A DNA stretch of 64,000 bases from CAIYUC01 sp963682005. Lineage in GTDB: Bacteria; Bacteroidota; Bacteroidia; Bacteroidales; FEN-979. The notes below the pieces were generated by a model that was given only the letters and a program-made list of their open reading frames with translations, did not search any database and was not told where the DNA came from. The position numbers were made by a program, and so were the translations under genes. Position 1 is the first letter of the stretch. Every line of letters starts with the position of its first letter. The stretch is taken from the NCBI GenBank assembly GCA_963682005.1, contig OY820914.1, positions 2,170,001 to 2,234,000 on the forward strand, given 5' to 3'. Positions 58,203 through 64,000 of this stretch are shown piece by piece.

Positions 58203-58293
58203 AATTCAATGCTGGGTGAAATTTTAATTCAATGCTGGGCGAAATTTTAATTCAATGCTGGGCGAAATTTAAAATTTCGCCCAGCATTGAATT
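58203..58293. repeat. three tandem 23-base units and terminal palindrome (left REP cluster)
   Basis: Unit copies start at 58203, 58226 and 58249, each beginning AATTCAATGCTGGG; the first copy has T for C in GGGCGAA. The third copy (58249-58270) pairs perfectly with 58272-58293, 22 bases with a single-base centre. Confidence 0.9.
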
Positions 58294-58400
58294 TGTTAAA
58301 AAAATATAAAATCCTTAAATAAGGTATTACCTTTTTGAATTTTCCGGATTAATAAAAACTGAATATTGGAATAGAAATTAATTAAGAAAAAGAAAATTTT

Positions 58401-58943
58401 ATGTCAACAGGATACCAGATTGAAGACCAGGGTTCAGTTTATTTTCTAACTTTTCAGGTAGTTTATTGGATCGATATCTTTACACGACAAAGTTACCGGG
58501 ATATTATTCTTGAAAGTTTGAAATATTGTCAGAAAAACAAAGGACTTGAAATTTATGGATGGGTCATCATGTCTAATCATGTTCATTTGATAGTCCGAAG
58601 TGCCAACTATCAACTAAGTGATACGATCAGGGATTTGAAGAAATTTACGAGTAAAGAAATAATTAAGGAAATACAAACGGGAATTGAAAGCAGAAGAAGT
58701 TGGTTCTTGGACTTATTTTCCAATGCAGCCTCAAAACAAAATAAGAATGGATATTTTCAGGTATGGAAGCGTGGAAACCATGCAATTGTCCTGTATTCTG
58801 AACACTTTCTTAAGCAAAGGTTGAATTATATCCACAAGAATCCTGTTAATGCCGGTATTGTAAAGAATCCGATTGACTATATTTATTCAAGCGCAATTGA
58901 TTATGCAGGAGGAAAAGGTCTTTTAGAAATAATTAAAATATAA
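58401..58943 (+). CDS. REP-associated tyrosine transposase (RAYT, Y1 family)
   Basis: A 180-residue member of the IS200-like HUH superfamily. The metal motif is MSNHVHLIV (His-x-His at about 57-59) and the catalytic Tyr is probably in RLNYIHKNPVNAGIV at about 140-154, the classic RAYT C-terminal motif. The segment FQVWKRGNHAIVLYSEHFLKQ precedes it. Known role: cuts single-stranded REP DNA at the foot of hairpins via a 5'-phosphotyrosine link and can spread these repeats. ATG at 58401. Very A/T-rich compared with neighbours, which indicates recent arrival. Its stop codon (58941-58943) is part of the right-hand palindrome, so gene and repeat have moved as one. Confidence 0.92.
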   Translation: MSTGYQIEDQGSVYFLTFQVVYWIDIFTRQSYRDIILESLKYCQKNKGLEIYGWVIMSNHVHLIVRSANYQLSDTIRDLKKFTSKEIIKEIQTGIESRRSWFLDLFSNAASKQNKNGYFQVWKRGNHAIVLYSEHFLKQRLNYIHKNPVNAGIVKNPIDYIYSSAIDYAGGKGLLEIIKI

Positions 58944-58978
58944 GGCTGGGCGAAATTTCAAATTTCGCCCAGCCTTAT
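58940..58978. repeat. right-hand REP-like palindrome
   Basis: ATAAGGCTGGGCGAAATTT (58940-58958) pairs perfectly with 58960-58978 around a single C. It shares 14 core bases with the left cluster but differs outside it (AAGG in place of CAAT). Confidence 0.9.
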
Positions 58979-59005
58979 TTGCTAATTTTGCCGGAAACAA
59001 AAAGT

Positions 59006-59623
59006 ATGAAGATCGTCATATTCGGTGCAGGCGGAAGGACCGGGATTGTCACTGTGTTCCAGGCGCTGGAAAAAGGTTATACCGTTACCGCATTCACACG
59101 TCAGTTGTCAAAAATTACCATAGAGCATAGGAACCTCACAATTATACAGGGTGATATCCTTGATTATGAAAAGGTCAGGAGTGCTGTCGAGGGTCAGGAA
59201 GTTGTGATAAGTACGCTTGGGGTGGAAATCAGGAAGCCGAATACGGTTTTGTCTGATGGCACAAAGAACATTGTCCGGGCTATGGAAGAAACCGGGGTAA
59301 AACGGTTTATCTGCATGTCTTCCGCAGGGATCCTGGGAAATGACGGAGGATTCTTCTTCGGGAAGATCATGATCCCCCTTATGCTGAGAAATGTGTTCAA
59401 GGACAAAGTCAGGCAAATGGATATTGTAATGAACAGCAAACTTGACTGGGTGATCATCCGCCCGTCAGGCCTCACCGATTCTCCCAAGACAGGAAGGTAT
59501 AAGATCTACGACGGGTCGCCCGGTTCGTGGACTGTGCCGCGTGCTGATGTTGCCGATTTCATGCTGAAACTTCTGACTGAACGGAAATACGACAGGCAAA
59601 TGCCGGCTATTTCAAGTAAATAA
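59006..59623 (+). CDS. NAD(P)-binding atypical short-chain dehydrogenase-like protein
   Basis: A 205-residue cytoplasmic Rossmann protein beginning MKIVIFGAGGRTGIVTVFQALEKGYTVTAFTR, with the GxxGxxG-type nucleotide-binding loop, then IIQGDILDYEKVRSAVEGQEVVISTLG and FICMSSAGILGNDG, and DWVIIRPSGLTDSPKTG. It resembles the BVR-B / NmrA-type flavin reductases and sugar-epimerase-like sensors. Substrate unknown. I chose the ATG at 59006 because it starts the fold; the frame extends to a TTG in the REP palindrome region. It lies 62 bases downstream of the transposase. Confidence 0.85.
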   Translation: MKIVIFGAGGRTGIVTVFQALEKGYTVTAFTRQLSKITIEHRNLTIIQGDILDYEKVRSAVEGQEVVISTLGVEIRKPNTVLSDGTKNIVRAMEETGVKRFICMSSAGILGNDGGFFFGKIMIPLMLRNVFKDKVRQMDIVMNSKLDWVIIRPSGLTDSPKTGRYKIYDGSPGSWTVPRADVADFMLKLLTERKYDRQMPAISSK

Positions 59624-59638
59624 AATTTGTGCACGTAT

Positions 59639-59717
59639 CGGGCCTCGGCCCTCGGGTTTATAACTTCTATCATCCATTCTCCGTCCTCGGTCCTCGGTCC
59701 TCGGTCCTCCGACCTCA
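59639..59717. repeat. heptad arrays CGGGCCT and GTCCTCG
   Basis: CGGGCCT, CGGCCCT, CGGGTTT at 59639-59659; then GTCCTCG ×3, GTCCTCC, GACCTCA at 59683-59717. The last unit contains the dxs stop codon (59715-59717, minus strand). The GTCGGAGGAC lead (complement) is also seen at 36070. Confidence 0.85.
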
Positions 59718-61616
59718 TCCTTTTGCCAGGATCCTGATTGCCGACACGATCCCTTCAACATCGAATCCGCATTCATGGTGAAGTTCAGAAATTGAGCCCT
59801 GTTCGACGAAATGATCAGGAATGCCCAGCCTTTTGATGGTGGCATGATAATTATGATCGGAAGCGAATTCAATCACAGCACTTCCAAGTCCTCCGATGAT
59901 GGTTCCGTCTTCAATGGTGAGAATCTTCTGAAACTTGCTGAATACTTCATGCAGGAGGCTTTCATCAATGGGTTTCAGGAACCGCATATCATACAACGCC
60001 ACTGATATTCCTTCCCCATCAAGTTTTTTAATGGCAGCCAAAGCTGTATTTCCTTCATTTCCAATTGATAGAATGGCCATGTCCTTACCATCACGGATCA
60101 GACGGCCGGTGCCGATTTCAATCCTGCTGAACGGAGTTTTCCATTGAGGCATGACACCCCTGCCTCTCGGGTACCGGATTGAAAAGGGTCCGCCACCTTC
60201 AAGTTGAGCTGTGAACATCATGTTTCTCAATTCTTCCTCATTCATCGGGGCAGCGACCACCAGATTCGGTATGCACCTCAGGTATGCTAAATCGTATGAG
60301 CCGTGATGCGTAGCTCCATCCTCACCGACAAGTCCTGCACGGTCGAGGCAAAAAACAACCTGGAGCCGCTGAAGAGCGACGTCGTGAATGATCTGGTCGT
60401 ATGCACGCTGCAGGAACGTGGAGTAAATGTTACAAAAGGGGATCATCCCCGACGCGGCAAGTCCTGCTGAAAAGGTGACGGCATGTTGCTCGGCAATGCC
60501 CACATCAAAAGCCCTGTCGGGCATTTTGCTCATCATCATGTTGAGGGAACAACCGGTTGACATAGCCGGTGTGATCCCTACGATTTTCGGGTTCAATTCG
60601 GCCAGTTCGATGATGGAACGGCCGAATACTGTCTGGTATTTCGGGGCATGGGTGTGGCATTTATCTTCGATGATCTCACCCGTGGTTTTGTTGAACAAGC
60701 CGGGAGCATGATAAATCGTCTGGTCTTTTTCAGCCCGTTCAAATCCTTTTCCTTTTACTGTAATGATATGAAGCAGTTTCGGACCGGCAATTCCGCGGAG
60801 GTCTTTCAATAATTTTGTCAGCCTGATCACATCATGACCGTCAACAGGACCAAAGTAACGGAAGTTGAAGGCTTCAAAAAGATTACTCCGGTTCAGGATC
60901 GTTGATTTCAGTGCATTACCGATCTGACGAACGATCGCCCTGGAGTTTTTTCCGTACCGTGTTCCCCCGCCAAGTATACGCCAGATCTTATCCCGGATCT
61001 TGTTATACGTTCTTGAAGTAACGATATCGGCAAGGTAATCCTTAATGGCACCGACGTTCTGGTCAATGGCAATCCCGTTATCATTCAGGATAACCAAAAG
61101 GTTGACATTGGATACTCCGGCATTGTTCAGGGCTTCCATCGCCATTCCCCCGGTCATGGCACCATCGCCGATGATTGCAACATGGTGCCGGTTCTTTTCA
61201 TTGCTGATCTTGGCAGCAACACCCATTCCGAGGGCCGCTGATACCGACGTGGAGGAATGGCCTGTTCCGAATGCATCATAAATACTTTCCGACATCCGCG
61301 GGAAGCCGCTGATCCCTTTATACATCCGGTTCGTATCAAAAACATCTTTCCGGCCGGTCAGGATTTTATGAGCGTAAGCCTGGTGCCCGACATCCCAGAT
61401 CACCTTATCAAATGGAGTATCAAACACGTAATGGATCGCAACGGCCAGTTCTACGGTGCCGAGACTTGCCCCAAGATGTCCCGGGTTCGCAGATACCATG
61501 TCAAGAATAAACTCACGGATTTCAGTACAGAGCGCAGGCAACTGTTCAATTTCCAGTTTTCTCAGATCGGGGGGCAGGTTGATACCGGATAACAGGTTAC
61601 CGATTTTTGCATTCAT
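59715..61616 (-). CDS. dxs: 1-deoxy-D-xylulose-5-phosphate synthase
   Basis: A 633-residue thiamin-diphosphate enzyme that condenses pyruvate and glyceraldehyde 3-phosphate in the first step of the non-mevalonate isoprenoid pathway. Seen: HYVFDTPFDKVIWDVGHQAYAHKILTGRK, the cofactor motif IGDGAMTGGMAMEALNNAG near 149-167, FEAFNFRYFGPVDGHDV, and the second-domain DRAGLVGEDGATHHGSYDLAYLR. Length is normal. ATG at 61616; TAAATTTG 22 bases upstream. The stop codon is encoded by a GTCCTCG-family heptad. It supplies precursors for the polyprenyl synthase at 27891. Confidence 0.97.
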   Translation of the reverse strand: MNAKIGNLLSGINLPPDLRKLEIEQLPALCTEIREFILDMVSANPGHLGASLGTVELAVAIHYVFDTPFDKVIWDVGHQAYAHKILTGRKDVFDTNRMYKGISGFPRMSESIYDAFGTGHSSTSVSAALGMGVAAKISNEKNRHHVAIIGDGAMTGGMAMEALNNAGVSNVNLLVILNDNGIAIDQNVGAIKDYLADIVTSRTYNKIRDKIWRILGGGTRYGKNSRAIVRQIGNALKSTILNRSNLFEAFNFRYFGPVDGHDVIRLTKLLKDLRGIAGPKLLHIITVKGKGFERAEKDQTIYHAPGLFNKTTGEIIEDKCHTHAPKYQTVFGRSIIELAELNPKIVGITPAMSTGCSLNMMMSKMPDRAFDVGIAEQHAVTFSAGLAASGMIPFCNIYSTFLQRAYDQIIHDVALQRLQVVFCLDRAGLVGEDGATHHGSYDLAYLRCIPNLVVAAPMNEEELRNMMFTAQLEGGGPFSIRYPRGRGVMPQWKTPFSRIEIGTGRLIRDGKDMAILSIGNEGNTALAAIKKLDGEGISVALYDMRFLKPIDESLLHEVFSKFQKILTIEDGTIIGGLGSAVIEFASDHNYHATIKRLGIPDHFVEQGSISELHHECGFDVEGIVSAIRILAKG

Positions 61617-61638
61617 CAGGTGGTGGTAAATATCGATG

Positions 61639-61667
61639 CAAATTTAATAAAACCGGCTTAACTTCAA
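61639..61667 (-). promoter_or_regulatory. dxs promoter candidate
   Basis: The minus strand reads TTG (61665-61667), 18 bases, then TAAATTTG (61639-61646), a full -7 match, 22 bases before the ATG at 61616. Confidence 0.5.
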
Positions 61668-61713
61668 GAACAAAGTAATGAGATGAGCAACGGGAACATA
61701 ACAAACCGGATGA

Positions 61714-62031
61714 TCAGAGCAATCCCAATTCAAGCATGGCAGCTTCCGAGAGCATATCCTTATCCCAGGGCGGATCGAAGACGAGCTCCACATCGACCTT
61801 TGTCACGCCTTCTACTTTCTGAACTTCCGAAGCGACAACACCGGGCATGTCTTCAGCCACAGGACAATTCGGTGCCGTTAAGGTCATCCGGATCTGAACC
61901 TGGCCTTCCTTATCGATCTTAAGCTCATAGATCAGTCCAAGGTCGTAAATATTTACAGGGATCTCGGGGTCGAACACACGTTTCAGCGCTTCGATCACCT
62001 GTTCCTCAAGTTTATTTTGTGTCTTTTCCAT
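61714..62031 (-). CDS. DUF59 / MIP18-family Fe-S assembly protein (SufT-like)
   Basis: A 105-residue cytoplasmic protein. VIEALKRVFDPEIPVNIYDLGLIYEL, then MTLTAPNCPVAEDMPGVVASEV with the conserved Cys, and VDVELVFDPPWDKDMLSEAA are the standard DUF59 motifs. Known: helps deliver iron-sulfur clusters to target proteins. It overlaps sufE by 20 bases and is the last gene of the suf run here (sufD, sufS, sufE, DUF59), as in many Bacteroidota. Confidence 0.93.
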   Translation of the reverse strand: MEKTQNKLEEQVIEALKRVFDPEIPVNIYDLGLIYELKIDKEGQVQIRMTLTAPNCPVAEDMPGVVASEVQKVEGVTKVDVELVFDPPWDKDMLSEAAMLELGLL

Positions 62032-62455
62032 CTTCTTTAGATTTCAATTTAAACGCCATGGCATACATTTTCATTTGCTTGATCATGGATGTCAGTCCGT
62101 TCGACCGGGTAGGAGAGAGATGTTCCCGGAGCCCTATCCGGTCGATATAATCCATATTGGAACTGATGATGTCCTCAGGTTTCTGATCCGATAATACCCT
62201 GATCAGGAGATTCACGATCCCTTTGGTGATCACAGCATCACTGTCGCCTGAAAAAAACACTTTCCCATCCCTGAATTCTGCATAAAGCCATACCTGGGAC
62301 TGGCACCCGGTGATCAGGTATTGCTCCGTTCTGTATTTCGGATCAATAACCGGAAGAGTTCTTCCCATTTCGATCAGGTAGTTGTATTTGTCCATCCAGT
62401 CCTCAAACAAGGAAAATTCTGAGATGATCTGTTCTTCTATTTCAGGAATCGTCAT
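62012..62455 (-). CDS. sufE: sulfur acceptor SufE
   Basis: A 147-residue protein that accepts sulfur from SufS as a persulfide and passes it to the scaffold. The acceptor Cys is in ITGCQSQVWLYAEF at about 50. IEEQIISEFSLFEDWMDKYNYLIEMGR and HLSPTRSNGLTSMIKQMK are usual family segments. ATG at 62455, 14 bases after sufS. The last residues overlap the DUF59 gene by 20 bases. Confidence 0.94.
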   Translation of the reverse strand: MTIPEIEEQIISEFSLFEDWMDKYNYLIEMGRTLPVIDPKYRTEQYLITGCQSQVWLYAEFRDGKVFFSGDSDAVITKGIVNLLIRVLSDQKPEDIISSNMDYIDRIGLREHLSPTRSNGLTSMIKQMKMYAMAFKLKSKEDGKDTK

Positions 62456-62469
62456 ATTCTGATTTCTTT

Positions 62470-63690
62470 TTATGCGAACATTTGTTTAACCCGTATGATC
62501 GCCTCTGAAAGGGCATCAATCTCCTCCTTTGTATTGTATAAACCAAAAGAAGCCCTCACTGTACCCGGGATCTTAAAATTTTCCATCAGCGGCATGGCGC
62601 AATGATGACCTGTTCTGACGGCGATCCCCAGCTTATCAATGATAGTACCTGCATCATAAGGATGAATATTACCGATCAGAAAAGAGACCAGGCTTGTTTT
62701 GTTTTTTGCATTTCCGATGATACGGACCCCGTCAATCGCATTTAATTTCATGGTTGCATGATCCAGGAGACTTTTTTCATAAGCATCGATATTCGGCATC
62801 CCCAGTTCCTGGATGTATTTGAGTGCGGCATTCAATCCGTATACGCCTTCAACATTGGGAGTGCCTGCTTCGAACTTGAACGGAAGCTCGTTGAAGGTGG
62901 TATGATCAAAAAACACTTCCCGGATCATTTCTCCTCCCGTCTGGTAGGGAGGCAGGTCTTCGAGGATCTTCTCTTTCCCGTAAAGAACTCCAATTCCCAT
63001 CGGGGCGTACATCTTATGCCCCGAAAAGCAATAGAAATCACAATCCATCTTCTGCACATCAACCGGAAGGTGGGAAATACCCTGTGCCCCGTCGATCATG
63101 ACGGGAATATTATGCTGATGAGCGTACCGGATCACTTCCTCAACAGGAAAGACCGTTCCAAGAACATTTGAAACATGTGCGATCGAGATGATCTTCGTCC
63201 TTTCATTTACAAGTGCTTTAAAAGAGTCCACATCAAGTTCGCCATCTGAGGTGACCGGAATGAATTTAAGCGTTGCTCCATATTGCTCACAAACCATCTG
63301 CCAGGGCACAAAATTCGAATGATGCTCTGCCTCGCTGACGATGACTTCATCTCCGCAGGTAAGGTGCTTTTTACCGAAGGAGGATGCGACAAGATTGATG
63401 GATTCGGTGGTTCCCTTCGTGAAAATGATCTCATGGGAAAATGTGGCATTGACATACATCTGGACTGCTTTCCGGGTCATTTCATAAGCTTCTGTCGCCT
63501 TCTGGCTCAGGTAATGGACCCCGCGGTGAATATTGCAGTTATCGTGTGAGTAGAAATCAACGATCGCGTTGATCACCTGGATTGGCTTCTGCGTAGAAGC
63601 AGCATTATCAAAATAGATCAGCGGCCGGTTATAAATTCTCTGGTCAAGGATCGGAAATTCGCTGCGGATTCTGTCTATCGGGAAATTCAT
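62470..63690 (-). CDS. sufS: cysteine desulfurase SufS
   Basis: A 406-residue PLP enzyme that takes sulfur from cysteine for Fe-S clusters. YFDNAASTQKP at the start, TEAEHHSN-like SEAEHHSNFVPWQ, the PLP lysine in FSGHKMYAPMGIG at about 220-232, and the active Cys in RTGHHCAMPLMENF near 363 are visible. Its ATG overlaps the sufD stop (ATGA, 63687-63690), so translation is coupled. Length is typical. Confidence 0.96.
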   Translation of the reverse strand: MNFPIDRIRSEFPILDQRIYNRPLIYFDNAASTQKPIQVINAIVDFYSHDNCNIHRGVHYLSQKATEAYEMTRKAVQMYVNATFSHEIIFTKGTTESINLVASSFGKKHLTCGDEVIVSEAEHHSNFVPWQMVCEQYGATLKFIPVTSDGELDVDSFKALVNERTKIISIAHVSNVLGTVFPVEEVIRYAHQHNIPVMIDGAQGISHLPVDVQKMDCDFYCFSGHKMYAPMGIGVLYGKEKILEDLPPYQTGGEMIREVFFDHTTFNELPFKFEAGTPNVEGVYGLNAALKYIQELGMPNIDAYEKSLLDHATMKLNAIDGVRIIGNAKNKTSLVSFLIGNIHPYDAGTIIDKLGIAVRTGHHCAMPLMENFKIPGTVRASFGLYNTKEEIDALSEAIIRVKQMFA

Positions 63691-64000
63691 ATCTTCGTCA
63701 CATCAATATCAAATTCCATGGGTCTGTCAGGGGTATTGCAATGAAGCACACAATGCTCACAGATAGAGAGTTCGCCGCGGAGTCGTTTCTTGACCATGTC
63801 TTCGATCCTGAAACGTAATGGTTCGATGCTGATCTTGCTGATCACTTCATTGGCAAAGGCATACATCAGCAGCATCCTGGAATTCTCGACGCTGATCCCG
63901 CGCTGCCTGAGGTAAAACAAGGCTTCCTGGTCAAGTTGTCCCGTGGCGGATCCATGGGCGCATTTCACATCATCTGCATAGATCTCCAGGAAAGGTTTAG
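63687..64000 (-). CDS. sufD: SufD, C-terminal part
   Basis: The frame is open from the window edge (64000) to the stop at 63687; the N-terminal part lies outside. The reading KPFLEIYADDVKCAHGSATGQ, then LFYLRQRGI, is the C-terminal signature of the SufBCD scaffold protein SufD. SufD forms a scaffold with SufB and SufC for cluster building. The gene is upstream of sufS in the same operon, with a four-base overlap. Confidence 0.92.
   Translation of the reverse strand, partial: KPFLEIYADDVKCAHGSATGQLDQEALFYLRQRGISVENSRMLLMYAFANEVISKISIEPLRFRIEDMVKKRLRGELSICEHCVLHCNTPDRPMEFDIDVTKI

Larger units (their letters stand above)
58203..58978. mobile_element. RAYT transposase unit with REP-like palindromes
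   Basis: A Y1 transposase gene (58401-58943) lies between palindromes that share the core GCTGGGCGAAATTT. The left side has direct copies and a long palindrome, the right side has a palindrome that includes the transposase stop codon. Known: RAYT enzymes process REP sequences that lie at their flanks. Gene and repeats together fit a REPtron-like unit. Confidence 0.8.

Noticed and set aside
58203..58293. Insertion-sequence terminal inverted repeat of a DDE element
   Set aside because: The gene beside it is a Y1 HUH transposase and the palindromes fit REP-type hairpins. No DDE motif or target duplication is visible.
1..64000. Prophage or integrative conjugative element
   Set aside because: No integrase, portal, terminase, relaxase or type IV secretion gene is present. 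The window is mostly housekeeping and envelope genes.

Overview
The window comes from a member of the Bacteroidota, most likely an uncultured anaerobic or facultative member of the Bacteroidales/Marinilabiliales side of the phylum. Evidence seen directly: several large secreted proteins end in type IX secretion system (T9SS) type A sorting domains (YPNPA motif); many genes have TAnnTTTG -7 promoter boxes; there are BACON domains, an Omp28-type lipoprotein, a DUF6029 barrel, a class II (B12-dependent) ribonucleotide reductase, SUF iron-sulfur assembly and the DXP isoprenoid route. No ribosomal RNA, phage, integron or CRISPR is present. Base composition is moderate. Three small low-GC islands (hicAB, a GxxExxY nuclease gene, a RAYT transposase gene) stand out as probable transferred DNA.

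Layout. 1-13.3 kb: a truncated secreted protein, a cohesin-like/dockerin-like secreted protein, an M1 aminopeptidase with PDZ domain, a hicAB toxin-antitoxin pair with a palindromic operator candidate, and two giant T9SS cargo proteins that both carry a type I dockerin next to cohesin-like domains. 13.7-17.6 kb: tRNA-Ser(GGA), type I asparaginase, TatD nuclease, family 9 glycosyltransferase and an MBL-fold hydrolase. 17.7-23.2 kb: a three-part surface protein (peptidase-MA-like, beta-propeller, outer-membrane barrel), a small flavin-type protein and three tandem paralogous secreted proteins of unknown family. 23.6-35.9 kb: housekeeping (nrdJ, radical SAM, polyprenyl synthase, ubiX, queG, ruvB, a UspA-SPOR-UspA operon, class II aldolase). 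36-40.4 kb: an envelope operon TlpA-DUF6029-Omp28 and manA. 40.6-46.8 kb: LOG protein, a GxxExxY nuclease gene bounded by inverted repeats, a P-loop kinase, a BNR/BACON T9SS protein and dCMP deaminase. 46.8-54.4 kb: a C10 cysteine protease, an M28 membrane peptidase operon and an HtrA-like protease. 54.5-58.2 kb: an operon of amino-acid permease, TauE/SafE exporter and type III asparaginase. 58.2-59.0 kb: a RAYT transposase between REP-like palindromes. 59-64 kb: NAD(P)-binding protein, dxs and a suf operon (sufD-sufS-sufE-DUF59).

The most unusual property lies between the genes. At least 20 short tandem arrays with a period of exactly 7 bases (two with period 8) occur, with many unrelated unit sequences, almost always just downstream of a stop codon. 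In five genes (M1 peptidase, MBL hydrolase, aldolase, permease, dxs) the stop codon itself lies inside the array. One array sits in frame inside the permease gene, and another forms the signal-peptide region of the asparaginase. Together with nested-hairpin intergenic elements, the RAYT/REP unit and the GxxExxY element, this suggests a genome being reshaped by several families of small repeats. The units resemble in style the heptameric STRR repeats of cyanobacteria, but I know of no described Bacteroidota counterpart.
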